In this document: positions 35,372 to 42,985 of the stretch, piece by piece | Numbering within the stretch: position 1 is the stretch's first letter | Layout: each line of letters starts with the position of its first letter | Origin: Paenibacillus senegalimassiliensis | GTDB taxonomy: Bacteria; Bacillota; Bacilli; Paenibacillales; Paenibacillaceae | Assembly: GCF_001486585.1 (NCBI RefSeq) | Contig: NZ_LN909044.1 | Coordinates: 625,488 to 689,487 of the forward strand | Length of the DNA stretch: 64,000 nucleotides | Direction: 5' to 3' | Position numbers and translations under genes: made by a program | The notes under the pieces: generated by a model | What the model saw: the letters and a program-made list of their open reading frames with translations, nothing else | Told to the model about the DNA's origin: nothing | Databases searched by the model: none

Positions 35372-36721
35372 TTATAGTTTTTGTACTTCCCTCGTTACTG
35401 CAGATAAACGAACCTTCTGCCACTTTCCCGATCTCCAGCGTACGATCATACAGGCCGCTCGTATCCATTCATCTATAATGAACGCCAGCCAGATGCCATA
35501 GATGCCCATCTCCAGAACAATACCAAGCAGATAGGCTAACGGTACGCTGACTCCCCACATCAGAATGAGCCCAACCATCACCGGAAATCTGACGTCCCCG
35601 CTGGCATTCAGTCCCGCAATCATAATGACGTTGCAGGCTCTTGCCGCTTCCAGCACTACGGATAACAGCAGCAAATTCCGGGCTGTCGCTATAATGACAC
35701 GGTCTTCTGTGAACCACCCGATAATTGGGCCAGAGAACAAATAGAGCATAAGGCTCACCAGGAAGCTGATAACCAGGCCAATCTGTAAATGTCTGTTTCC
35801 CGTTAGCTTGGCCTGGGCTCGCTGCCCTGCTCCCAATGAATAACCGATCATAATGGTTGTGGCTTGGCCGATGGAGGTGGAGATCAGGAATACATACCCG
35901 GTAATCGACTGTGTATATATCTTGGTCGTAATCGCCGCCGTTCCCAGCAGCGTCACAATGGCCGTTATCACCACTTGTGAGGCGGAATAGGATAGGTGCT
36001 CCCCTGCAGATGGAATCCCGAGCCGGAGAATCTCCCGTAGATCCGCAAAGCGAAATCTATCCTGCTTCTTGGCAAACAGATGCTGGCGCAAACTGCGAAG
36101 CAGCATGACCACAGCCAATGCCACACCCGCAAACCGGCTGACAACGGTCGCCCAAGCGACCCCTTGTACCCCGAAGGAAGGCAAACCCAGGGGACCGAAT
36201 AACACCAGATAATTGCCGATGGTATTGATGATGACAACCGTCAGTGATAAGGCCAGCATTCGCTTGACCATCCCGTTCATGCGCAGCATCATTTCCACGG
36301 TCATGACAAACGCCGCTGCCACCGAAGCTGCGCCCGTAATCGTCAGGAAGGTCTTCCCATAGTCCATCAGCTCCGGTGGCATAGAGATGGCCCGCAAAAT
36401 GAGCTCGGCCCCAAAGAACAACCCCACACTTACGATCAGACCCAGGAACAGATTAGCTAACAGAGCTATCCTGGCGATACGCCCTGCCTCCAGCGGCCTG
36501 CCTGACCCTAACAATTGGCTCATAATAATGCCGGCTCCTATGGTGATGAACCCGAAGATCAGATTAGCCGTTGTAATTATTTGGGCAACGGTTCCTACCG
36601 CAGCTACCGCCAGATCGGAATAGCGTCCCAGCATTAGCGTGTCTATGGTATAAATCAAGGTTTGAATCAATTGGCTCAAAAAGATAGGCCATGCTAAGGT
36701 GAACAAATTAAATTTCAACAT
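35372..36721 (-). CDS. MATE-family multidrug/metabolite efflux transporter
   Basis: 449 residues, twelve predicted membrane helices in two homologous halves, starting FTLAWPIFLSQLIQTLIYTI and typical of the NorM/DinF type. MATE proteins export organic cations or metabolites with H+ or Na+. The start overlaps the end of the PHP gene by 14 bases, so it is translationally coupled to it. Placement of an exporter inside an importer operon is unusual and may serve to remove a toxic or excess product. Confidence 0.88.
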   Translation of the reverse strand: MLKFNLFTLAWPIFLSQLIQTLIYTIDTLMLGRYSDLAVAAVGTVAQIITTANLIFGFITIGAGIIMSQLLGSGRPLEAGRIARIALLANLFLGLIVSVGLFFGAELILRAISMPPELMDYGKTFLTITGAASVAAAFVMTVEMMLRMNGMVKRMLALSLTVVIINTIGNYLVLFGPLGLPSFGVQGVAWATVVSRFAGVALAVVMLLRSLRQHLFAKKQDRFRFADLREILRLGIPSAGEHLSYSASQVVITAIVTLLGTAAITTKIYTQSITGYVFLISTSIGQATTIMIGYSLGAGQRAQAKLTGNRHLQIGLVISFLVSLMLYLFSGPIIGWFTEDRVIIATARNLLLLSVVLEAARACNVIMIAGLNASGDVRFPVMVGLILMWGVSVPLAYLLGIVLEMGIYGIWLAFIIDEWIRAACMIVRWRSGKWQKVRLSAVTREVQKL

Positions 36722-37709
36722 AAATAGGATTCGTGAAGGCTATCGTTGCTAATAGGCCATGAATCGGACCGAATAGCTCAACCCGGAACCACCGCAAGCC
36801 TTCCAGACTCAAGCCTTCTATCCATTGCGTTCGCCCAGCCGCAGACACTCTGGACAGTTCGCCTAGATTCGAGGTGATGATCAGCATACAGCCCTCATCT
36901 GCCCCCCAAGGTCTTTCTGGAACAGAAGAACGGGTGATGTTTACGGATAGCTGCGCCGGCTCGTTACTGTTTACCTCCTGCAGCGGCACTTCATCGCCTA
37001 GTCGATAGCTCTTCCCACCTACACGAAGGCTTACCTCAAGGACCGGTCCCATACTCAGACATAATCTGCCTTGCCGAATAGCCTTTACAACCGCCTGTGA
37101 AGAGGCTGGACTCTCGGTGTCCTCAAGCCCGACATACGTGTATGCCGCCAAAGCATCGCGGTCTCCGGAATGATGCCAGTCCCGGCCCGAAGTAGCCGAT
37201 ATCCGGTATCCTTGATTAAGCAAATCCGTCCATTGCCGCAGGGCCGGCACATTATGGTTCTTGATCGGAGGCATCGTCTCATGCCATACCTCCATGTAAT
37301 CCACCTGCTCCCAATCCTCTATCGTGTACTCCCAATGGCATCCCGTACAAATGGGGCTGCCCATGCTATAGGGATGGGCGATGCCTACGATGCCTCCTTG
37401 CTCGTGTACCCGGGCAATTCCCTTGGCAATATCGCCTTGCCCCAGATCTCTCCACTCACAATAAGGCGCGCCCAGCGTCAGCATATGTCCATAGAAAGTC
37501 GTCCACTCCATACCCGGGATAATGGCAATGCCTGTCTCTTGACTTACTGCTTCTGCATCGATCAACCCCGACACGGTATTATGGTCAGTTAATGCGATGC
37601 CTTGCAGACCCAGCCTAGCCGCTGTCTGGCACATTTCCAGCAAGGTGTGCCTCCCGTCACTATGTGGGGTGTGAGTGTGCAGTTCAAACGGAATCCACTC
37701 AGTCAACAA
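36708..37709 (-). CDS. PHP-domain metallophosphoesterase (CehA/McbA type)
   Basis: 333 residues. Metal-binding motifs of the PHP fold are present: ELHTHTPHSDG (about 9-19), IALTDHNTVSG (about 38-48), IPGMEWT and GIAHPYS. Such enzymes hydrolyse phosphate esters, and CehA/McbA forms also cleave carbamates. Beyond about 235 a beta-rich domain follows. It overlaps its upstream neighbour by 11 bases and the MATE gene by 14. In other proteins an N-terminal domain like the upstream gene product is fused, so the two may act as one enzyme. Confidence 0.84.
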   Translation of the reverse strand: MLTEWIPFELHTHTPHSDGRHTLLEMCQTAARLGLQGIALTDHNTVSGLIDAEAVSQETGIAIIPGMEWTTFYGHMLTLGAPYCEWRDLGQGDIAKGIARVHEQGGIVGIAHPYSMGSPICTGCHWEYTIEDWEQVDYMEVWHETMPPIKNHNVPALRQWTDLLNQGYRISATSGRDWHHSGDRDALAAYTYVGLEDTESPASSQAVVKAIRQGRLCLSMGPVLEVSLRVGGKSYRLGDEVPLQEVNSNEPAQLSVNITRSSVPERPWGADEGCMLIITSNLGELSRVSAAGRTQWIEGLSLEGLRWFRVELFGPIHGLLATIAFTNPIYVEI

Positions 37710-38172
37710 TCTCTCCTCCTCTCACTTCCAGCACATAACGACATTCCGGCGTGACTACACAGTGCACACTAACCGTTATTTTCCAAACACCTGGGGCTAG
37801 CTTGCCGTGAATGAAACCTGGTGAGGTCAGCCCAGCATCTAGACATATTCGGTGTTGCTGCTCCGGCGGGTGGCGATGTGCTGAGCCGCGAAACCCCTCA
37901 GGCCCGTCCACAGAGAGGGTGAGTAAATTTTGCAGCGGATAGAACCCCTCCCAATTCTTCTTGTAGGGCTCTGCCCACTCCGGCTCTGCATACTTCTCAA
38001 TCGCCTCCATGATGAGCGCATGAGAGGCCGCTTTGTCCTGGTATTGCTTGGGGGCATACTTAAAATCGATATCAAGGAACTCGCACTCGTGATTTAATTG
38101 AAATTGATAGGTAATATGTGTCTTGGAGCTAACCGGCGTCAATTTGCCTTCAGTGGCGAGTAGAACGGCCAA
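37699..38172 (-). CDS. Unrecognised protein coupled to the PHP enzyme, first gene of the LacI-controlled operon
   Basis: 157 residues from TTG at 38172 after AGAGGTGACTCCAA. It is a predicted beta-sandwich (TYQFQLNHECEFLDIDFKYA at the start, GKLAPGVWKITVSVHCVVTP near the end). Its stop lies inside the PHP gene start region, so the products are made together, and I suspect it forms a complex with, or is the split N-terminal domain of, the PHP enzyme. No motif gives a catalytic role. Confidence 0.7.
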   Translation of the reverse strand: MAVLLATEGKLTPVSSKTHITYQFQLNHECEFLDIDFKYAPKQYQDKAASHALIMEAIEKYAEPEWAEPYKKNWEGFYPLQNLLTLSVDGPEGFRGSAHRHPPEQQHRICLDAGLTSPGFIHGKLAPGVWKITVSVHCVVTPECRYVLEVRGGEIVD

Positions 38173-38203
38173 TTGGAGTCACCTCTTCTCTCTTCATTCA
38201 GGT

Positions 38204-38223
38204 TTCTGGTATCGATACCAGAA
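38204..38223 (-). promoter_or_regulatory. Perfect 20-bp palindromic operator of the LacI-type regulator
   Basis: TTCTGGTATC facing GATACCAGAA with a central CG, as LacI-family proteins require. It lies 31 bases before the TTG start and just after a TATAAA (38238-38233), so a bound repressor would block transcription. The -35 is not clear. Confidence 0.75.
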
Positions 38224-38304
38224 CGATATTTATAAGCATAACGGCCATTTGTAAAATGTTATTCAGATTTTGTTTAAGGGCTTATTAAACTTTGCAAATG
38301 CAAA

Positions 38305-38339
38305 AAGAGCCGTCCTTCCTCAAGGAAGCTACGACTCTT
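38305..38339 (-). terminator. Terminator of the LacI gene
   Basis: CAAGAGTCGTAGCTTCC pairs (with bulges) with GGAAGGACGGCTCTT, followed by TTTTGC on the minus strand. It separates the regulator from the operon it controls. Confidence 0.7.
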
Positions 38340-38364
38340 GTAAAATTTATTATATTTAGGCAAG

Positions 38365-39372
38365 CTATAGTCTACGGCAACTCTCACGCTCTACTAGCAG
38401 ATGCGGAAGGATAAGATCAGGAGGAACAGTTGTATCCTGCTTCTCAATTAGAGCATGCAGGCTTTCCAGTGATATTCGGCCAAGTTCCTCCATGGGCTGC
38501 TGAATGGTGGTTAAGGCGGGCCTTACCACCTCTGCAATCCGACTACCGTCAAACCCGACGATTGATAAATCCTCAGGAACTCTCAGTCCATAATCAAGAG
38601 CCACATTCAGAGCACCTACAGCCATATCATCACTTGCAGCAAATACGACCGTAGGCAGCTCTTGTAATTGAAGCAGATCGGACATCAGCTTCCGGCCGCT
38701 CTCCATTTTATAGTCCCCAAACCGGACATACCGCGGGTCCACCTCTAGCTTATAAGTCTGCATAGCATCCACATAACCACGATAACGTGCATCACCAGCC
38801 GTAATATCCCTCAAATCCCCCCCAAGAAAAGCAATCTGACGATGTCCGCAATCGATCAGATACGTGGTAGCGTCAAAGGCCGCCTGATAATCATCGATCA
38901 GCACGGAGCGCTTGGAAGGCAGAGGAGATTTAACACAAGTGAACAACGTAGGAATGGTCAGGCTCTCCATCAACGATACGATCCGCTCATCCACCTTCTG
39001 ATGCATAATGAGAATGCCATCCACCCGCATCTCTTGAAAGGATTGCAAATACGTATATTCCTTATCCAGATCCTCAGCGATATTGCAGATCATCAGGCTG
39101 TAGCCATGCTCGCTTGCCGTCTTCTCAATGCTGCTAAGGATGGTCGAGCAGAAATGGTTCGTAATATCGGGAACGATGACTCCGATCATATCCGTCTTCT
39201 GCTTCTTCAAGCTGCGAGCAATATGACTTGGGGTATAATTCAATTCCGCGATGGCTTGATTGACTTTGGCTAATAGCGTCTCGCTTATGTATTTCTCTCC
39301 ATTAAGTACACGCGAGACGCTGGTGACCGATACGCCCGCTCTTCGCGCAACATCTTTAATACTGGCTCCCAC
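38365..39372 (-). CDS. LacI-family transcriptional regulator
   Basis: 335 residues, GTG start at 39372. Classical LacI helix-turn-helix and hinge (IKDVARRAGVSVTSVSRVLN, then PSHIARSLKKQKT) followed by the periplasmic-binding-like sensor domain (IGVIVPDITNHFCSTILSSI). Located just upstream of the ABC/PHP/MATE operon and its perfect operator, so it is very probably the local repressor, induced by the imported sugar or a derivative. Confidence 0.92.
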   Translation of the reverse strand: MGASIKDVARRAGVSVTSVSRVLNGEKYISETLLAKVNQAIAELNYTPSHIARSLKKQKTDMIGVIVPDITNHFCSTILSSIEKTASEHGYSLMICNIAEDLDKEYTYLQSFQEMRVDGILIMHQKVDERIVSLMESLTIPTLFTCVKSPLPSKRSVLIDDYQAAFDATTYLIDCGHRQIAFLGGDLRDITAGDARYRGYVDAMQTYKLEVDPRYVRFGDYKMESGRKLMSDLLQLQELPTVVFAASDDMAVGALNVALDYGLRVPEDLSIVGFDGSRIAEVVRPALTTIQQPMEELGRISLESLHALIEKQDTTVPPDLILPHLLVERESCRRL

Positions 39373-39420
39373 AAATTCACCGCCTATTAGGAATATGCTA
39401 CAAGATCATAATCGTATTGC

Positions 39421-39765
39421 TTAGCCATTGTCATGGTTCTTAATGCCCCAATCACATAGCTGCTCCAGTACGGGCAGTAGCGTCTGCGCTTTCTCCGTGA
39501 GGCTGTACTCTACCTTGGGCGGTACCTGTGGGTATTCTATGCGCTCAACCATCCCATCTGCCTCTAGTTCTTTAAGCTGAGAGCTTAATGTCTTGTATGT
39601 GATGGCCCCAAGCTGTCTCTTCATCTCATTGAAGCGAACCGGCTGCTTCTCGGCCAAGAGGTACAGAATCACCATCTTCCACTTCCCGCCAATTACGGAC
39701 ATTGTATAGCCAAACGGGGTGTCCTGAATACGCGTATCCTTGCCGTTTAAATCGGATATGCCCAT
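39421..39765 (-). CDS. HxlR-family regulator
   Basis: 114 residues with the winged-helix HxlR core (FGYTMSVIGGKWKMVILYLL, then FNEMKRQLGAITYKTLSSQL and DGMVERIEYPQVPPKVEYSL). The N-terminal redox cysteine found in many members (usually CP near residue 10) is absent, so it is more likely to sense a small molecule. AAAGGAT precedes the ATG. It faces a RidA gene across a set of strong inverted repeats, suggesting joint regulation. Confidence 0.9.
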   Translation of the reverse strand: MGISDLNGKDTRIQDTPFGYTMSVIGGKWKMVILYLLAEKQPVRFNEMKRQLGAITYKTLSSQLKELEADGMVERIEYPQVPPKVEYSLTEKAQTLLPVLEQLCDWGIKNHDNG

Positions 39766-39772
39766 ATTTCAC

Positions 39773-39815
39773 ACTATCCTTTCAGATAGTACCTATCTTT
39801 AAAGTGCGTACTATC
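39773..39815. promoter_or_regulatory. HxlR operator region between hxlR-like and ridA-like genes
   Basis: Three half-sites: ACTATC (39773-39778), GATAGTAC (39785-39792) and GTACTATC (39808-39815). The last two are exact inverted copies; the first also pairs with the second. This is a typical layout for a dimeric regulator controlling divergent genes. Confidence 0.65.
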
Positions 39816-39871
39816 CCTTTCTTTGTGCCCAGTTTATACTAACCATACTTTGAAGTAAAGGAGAGGTTCAC

Positions 39872-40276
39872 ATGACTACCGTCAAAACATATAACCACAA
39901 TCTCTGGGATCATGGCATCTCGCAAGGATACAGCGTCAACGGTACGCTCTATATCTCAGGTCAATTCTCTCACAATGCCACAGGTGAGTTCGTCGGAGCT
40001 GGCGATATTAAGTTGCAAACCCAGCAGACCCTGAACAACCTGGACCGTGTACTCACAGAATTTGGCATCACCAAAGCCAATCTCGCCTATGTCGAGATCT
40101 ACCTAACTAACGCCCAAGAGCATGGGGGACCCGTCATCGATCTATTCAAGGAATACCTGGGCGATCATCACCGGCCCGCCGGCAGCCTGATCGGCGTTAC
40201 CTACCTGGCCTTCCCCGAGCAGTGGGTCGAGATCCGGGCCGTGGCGCATGTGGAATGGGTAGGGCCAAGGAATTAG
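39872..40276 (+). CDS. RidA-family protein (enamine/imine deaminase-like)
   Basis: 134 residues with the compact alpha/beta RidA fold: SQGYSVNGTLYISGQFSHNA at the front, IKLQTQQTLNNLDRVLTEFG in the middle and an Arg followed by PAGSLIGVTYLAFPEQWVEI at the end. RidA proteins hydrolyse reactive enamines, but this one departs from the strict RidA active-site sequence, so it may be an Rid subfamily member with another role. AAGGAGAGG precedes the ATG. Next to an HxlR regulator, a stress response to a reactive metabolite is possible. Confidence 0.85.
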   Translation: MTTVKTYNHNLWDHGISQGYSVNGTLYISGQFSHNATGEFVGAGDIKLQTQQTLNNLDRVLTEFGITKANLAYVEIYLTNAQEHGGPVIDLFKEYLGDHHRPAGSLIGVTYLAFPEQWVEIRAVAHVEWVGPRN

Positions 40277-40309
40277 CAAGCTTAGGTTAAAATTGGACAT
40301 TAAGCAATT

Positions 40310-40343
40310 AGCTCCTAGCATATTAGAGCTAGGAGCTTATTTT
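40310..40343 (+). terminator. Terminator of the RidA-family gene
   Basis: AGCTCCTAGC and GCTAGGAGCT with an 8-base loop, then TATTTTAG. Confidence 0.85.
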
Positions 40344-40378
40344 AGATTAATGAGCTAAAGGCCCTCCAGTTGAACAAT

Positions 40379-40807
40379 TTAAGATTCAAATTCAGTTATT
40401 TCTCTAACTGCCATTACAGCAGATTCGCGGACATACAGGTTTGGATGCTTGAGGTATCTTTCTATAATCGGTAGATAATTTACCTTATGGGTAAAGCTTA
40501 ATATGTCAATACATCTACTTAAGCACTCTTCATGAGTGTTCTCCAAATTTTCAATCAACTTATCAAAGTTAATATTATCTATGTCTTGAAATACAGCGGC
40601 CTTTAATAATACTTCAAAAATTTCAATTTTCACTTCACTGTCTGTCTCAATAAAAGACAATTCTAGTAAGGCATTCATAAGCTCATCAAAATACTCTATA
40701 TTCTTATTAAATGAGTCAAACTGATCTTTTATATACTCTAAAGAGTTTATTTTTTCTTTTTTGACTCCTTTAATAAATATATTCCGTAGATTATTAGCTT
40801 CCAACAT
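40379..40807 (-). CDS. HEAT-repeat-like immunity-type protein in the displaced toxin array
   Basis: About 142 residues, all helical, acidic, ending YLKHPNLYVRESAVMAVREI (a typical HEAT-repeat half). Starts at an ATG at 40807 close behind GGGGGAGAAG; a TTG at 40819 is also open. It is AT-rich compared with the flanking catabolic genes, and directly follows a broken piece of the YD-protein core. From position and small size I infer an orphan immunity protein for a toxin that has been lost. No direct functional evidence. Confidence 0.65.
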   Translation of the reverse strand: MLEANNLRNIFIKGVKKEKINSLEYIKDQFDSFNKNIEYFDELMNALLELSFIETDSEVKIEIFEVLLKAAVFQDIDNINFDKLIENLENTHEECLSRCIDILSFTHKVNYLPIIERYLKHPNLYVRESAVMAVREITEFES

Positions 40808-40827
40808 CTTCTCCCCCAATTGCTAAT

Positions 40828-40892
40828 TGGACATAAATTTCATTTGCACATACAAATTCAAGCTCAGTGGGCACCCTCTATACGCCTCCTTC
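40828..40892 (-). pseudogene. Remnant of the YD-protein core with a foreign 3' end
   Basis: On the minus strand the sequence reads as RG-C-PLSLNLY, matching the core segment YRGQEDSPLSLNLYTYALNN of the intact YD protein (44735-44800), but with an internal deletion, then a short unrelated end and stop. It marks the junction of an old toxin tip. Confidence 0.7.
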
Positions 40893-40916
40893 ATAACGCA
40901 CCTCTAAGGATAAAAT

Positions 40917-41324
40917 TCAACTATTTCTTCTCTTAATGTTTTCTAACCTCGTTCTTGATAGTCGAGTATATTGACTAACCTTGTCAATATCCATCCCATC
41001 AGCAAGCATCGCTTCCACAACCAGTAATTCTCCCCTAATTTCTCCGATAGGCATGGCAGCCCTACCTCCTTCACTTCTTCCTTCCATCCTTTCCTGTGAT
41101 ACAGGATGCTCGATACTGTTGTTCAAGTCCAGATACCACTGCATCTCATCTGGATAAGTCGGATCGTAGCTTACAGTACCTTCCCACTCTTGATCATCTT
41201 GAAACCCAATAATTTCATCTCCTACTTGCAATTCAAAATATTGAATCTCAAATGGAGATATCGTAGGTTTGCTCGGTTCAACTTGATAAAAGTTGCAATC
41301 TATTGCAAGCTTAGCCTTAACCAT
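40917..41324 (-). CDS. Unrecognised small protein, possible immunity protein
   Basis: About 135 residues from the ATG at 41324 with GAGGGTGAAAAA before it; the reading from 41363 is less likely. The front half is beta-rich (MVKAKLAIDCNFYQVEPSKP), while the end (about 100-135) is a helical tail with DGMDIDKVSQYTRLSRTRLE, like the small helix-turn-helix ends of some phage and nuclease proteins. It sits among orphan immunity genes. I cannot name the family. Confidence 0.6.
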   Translation of the reverse strand: MVKAKLAIDCNFYQVEPSKPTISPFEIQYFELQVGDEIIGFQDDQEWEGTVSYDPTYPDEMQWYLDLNNSIEHPVSQERMEGRSEGGRAAMPIGEIRGELLVVEAMLADGMDIDKVSQYTRLSRTRLENIKRRNS

Positions 41325-41397
41325 TTTTTCACCCTCTATTTGTTGATGAATGTGCATCGGCACAAGTAAATATATGTAAATTTTCTTAGGTTTACTC

Positions 41398-41430
41398 CAA
41401 AAAAAATCTTAAGTAGCACCTACTTAATCA
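41398..41430 (-). terminator. Terminator after the 41446-41682 gene
   Basis: TTAAGTAG and CTACTTAA with a GTG loop, followed by GATTTTTTTT on the minus strand. Confidence 0.85.
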
Positions 41431-41445
41431 AGGTTATATCTTACT

Positions 41446-41682
41446 TTATTTCAGCACTGGGACATACTGAATTGGATTTTCATCAAATCCATCCCAAAGC
41501 ACCCATAAACTCCCGCAATCAGAACACTTGAAAAACATTTTCATTTCTTGATATAAATCCTCTGCATCAATGCTACCGTGAAATTTGTCATAATCCACAT
41601 CTGAAATAAAGTTATACTGTATTTCGCACGGTATCTTCTGCAAATTAAGACCATTCCCACAACTACATGTCATTTTGGGCAT
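41446..41682 (-). CDS. Zinc-ribbon immunity-type protein (copy 1)
   Basis: 78 residues. Two CxC/CxxC pairs (CSCG near 6-8 and CSDC near 53-56) would hold one zinc ion. A YDxx-type acidic region (VDYDKFHGSIDAEDLYQEMK) lies between them, and the end is WVLWDGFDENPIQYVPVLK. AGAGGAGG precedes the ATG. It resembles the 41882-42121 product in layout. Directly follows a severed toxin end, so I infer that it is the matching immunity gene. Confidence 0.68.
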   Translation of the reverse strand: MPKMTCSCGNGLNLQKIPCEIQYNFISDVDYDKFHGSIDAEDLYQEMKMFFKCSDCGSLWVLWDGFDENPIQYVPVLK

Positions 41683-41699
41683 AGCGGTTACCTCCTCTT

Positions 41700-41872
41700 T
41701 TACTCAAACGGGTTAATAGTTTTATGATGCTTGTTGCTATTTAACAAATTCCATAAATCTTCCCCTCGTTTTACATGGTAGGGTATTATATTTCCATTAT
41801 TACTTGTACCAACTGTGTTACTGTTATATGGATGGGGCATTCCACACTGGGTATTCACAGCATAGAGCGCTA
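41700..41872 (-). pseudogene. Severed C-terminal end of an old toxin tip
   Basis: An open minus-strand frame without a start begins right after the 42121-41882 gene and runs to the TAA at 41702-41700. It includes CGMPHPYNSNTVGTSN and ends HVKRGEDLWNLLNSNKHHKT-INPFE. Just 17 bases separate it from the next start. A startless end joined to an immunity gene is what tip replacement leaves behind. The toxin family is not recognised. Confidence 0.6.
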
Positions 41873-41881
41873 ACCTAAAAA

Positions 41882-42121
41882 TTACTTTTCAGTTTCTAAA
41901 ACATATGTTTTTATTACTGTATCCCCATCAAATACATAAACTCTCTCACACTTGAGACAACGCCAAACATCATATTCAGGGAACGGTATATCTACTGAAT
42001 CAATGGTTCCTAAATTGATAATATCATCCCATTTTTTATCTGTATAAACTCTTAGTTGGATATCGTTTGGAGTCAATGAATTAGATAACGTTTCACCACA
42101 TCTACATAAAAATCTTGCCAA
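41882..42121 (-). CDS. Zinc-ribbon immunity-type protein (copy 2)
   Basis: 79 residues with CRCG near 6-9 and CLKC near 57-60, between them a strand-rich acidic part (LRVYTDKKWDDIINLGTIDS). Start is ATG or TTG near 42121, the ribosome site being GGTAGGAGG. Same plan as the 41446-41682 product but different sequence, so the two are diverged relatives. Lies directly after a piece of the YD-protein core, again suggesting an orphan immunity gene. Confidence 0.66.
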   Translation of the reverse strand: MARFLCRCGETLSNSLTPNDIQLRVYTDKKWDDIINLGTIDSVDIPFPEYDVWRCLKCERVYVFDGDTVIKTYVLETEK

Positions 42122-42154
42122 TTTATTCGCCTCCTACCTAAAATAAAGTTTACC

Positions 42155-42230
42155 TGGCTGGACTATCTTCCCTGTCCTCTGTAGGTCTCCTCCGATATGA
42201 ATCGTCCCAGGTTGAAATTATACCCATGCG
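42155..42230 (-). pseudogene. Second remnant of the YD-protein core
   Basis: Reads approximately LGRFISE-TYRGQ-DSP on the minus strand, with frame breaks, matching the intact protein near 44765-44820 (YLGRFISEDTYRGQEDSPLS). This is a recombination scar upstream of an immunity-type gene. The rest of 42122-42405 holds this remnant, the terminator at 42240-42282 and about 120 bases with nothing recognisable. Confidence 0.7.
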
Positions 42231-42239
42231 GGTCCTCTT

Positions 42240-42282
42240 AAAAATAAACCTTGAACAGCAATAAGCCAATCAAGGTTTAAAT
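42240..42282 (-). terminator. Terminator copy B in the immunity array
   Basis: AAACCTTGA and TCAAGGTTT with an inner short stem, then ATTTTTAAG. Closely related to copy A at 42945-42985. Confidence 0.8.
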
Positions 42283-42405
42283 AGAAATCGATTATGTTAA
42301 TCTAAAAATATTTCATGGAATAAATATCTTGCTGTATCATGGACGATCAAAACGACGACTTTCCACACACTGGGCATTAGCCGTGGTTAACAAACATTAT
42401 CTAAT

Positions 42406-42702
42406 CTAAAAAGGAGTGAATATTAATCTACTGCCTTTCGTCTCTTTACACCTAACAGCTAATGATATTATTTCCTCAATATGTTTAACTGCTAGGACTT
42501 CGTGTACCTTTTCTTTCAATCGTTCAAGTTCTAACAACAATTTATCCATATCATCACTTGAAAATACATCATAACCACAAGTAGACAACTCACCTAATAT
42601 TTCGAAATTTTCTTCATCTCTTACTAAATAATTCACATTATTCTTTTCATACACCTTATCCAGTTGTTTAGCATCTACTGATTCCAAAATAATTTTGAAC
42701 AT
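42406..42702 (-). CDS. Small acidic immunity-type protein
   Basis: 98 residues from the ATG at 42702 with GGGGAGTG in front; the TTG at 42717 overlaps the ribosome site. Acidic and helical (FKIILESVDAKQLDKVYEKN, MDKLLLELERLKEKVHEVLA). It follows directly after the severed toxin end at 42707-42777, so it is the probable cognate immunity gene of that lost toxin. Family unknown. Confidence 0.68.
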   Translation of the reverse strand: MFKIILESVDAKQLDKVYEKNNVNYLVRDEENFEILGELSTCGYDVFSSDDMDKLLLELERLKEKVHEVLAVKHIEEIISLAVRCKETKGSRLIFTPF

Positions 42703-42706
42703 ATAA

Positions 42707-42777
42707 TCACTCCCCAAAATCTAATCCTCCTGGAAATGTATTAACAAGGTTACCTTTACTATCTGTAATGACTTCAG
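42707..42777 (-). pseudogene. Severed C-terminal end of a second old toxin tip
   Basis: A startless frame reads AEVITDSKGNLVNTFPGGLD and ends FGE-stop at 42709-42707, two codons before the immunity-type start. The VITDSKGNLVNTFPG ending is of a kind common at the end of polymorphic RNase toxins. It is out of frame with the core fragment before it, so it cannot be made. Confidence 0.68.
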
Positions 42778-42780
42778 CTA

Positions 42781-42929
42781 GTCATATTGTTTGTTATCCA
42801 GCACAATCCGTCCATTTTGAACGCTATAGCCCTTTGTTTTCTGATCTGACTTGCTGCTTACATTGAAATTAACAGTTACGCCAGGGGCAAGCGTCACGGT
42901 CGTTACCTTCGTCTTGGCGTTATAGGACA
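42781..42929 (-). repeat. 149-bp near-identical copy of the YD-protein tip-entry region
   Basis: Matches 44501-44649 inside the intact gene with only three differences that I see. It encodes SYNAKTKVTTVTLAPGVTVN through VLDNKQYD, then hits TAG. The match stops sharply at both ends. It is a natural recombination site for swapping toxin tips. The minus-strand frame of the copy is not an intact gene. Confidence 0.9.
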
Positions 42930-42944
42930 TAACGAAAAAAAGAA

Positions 42945-42985
42945 ACCTTGAACGGCAATAATGCCAGTCAAGGTAAGCGGTTAGC
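42945..42985 (-). terminator. Terminator copy A, end of the toxin-immunity transcript
   Basis: CCTTGACTGGCA and TGCCGTTCAAGG form the stem, followed by TTTCTTTTTTT. The stretch from here to the immunity gene at 43104 holds no other gene. Confidence 0.88.
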
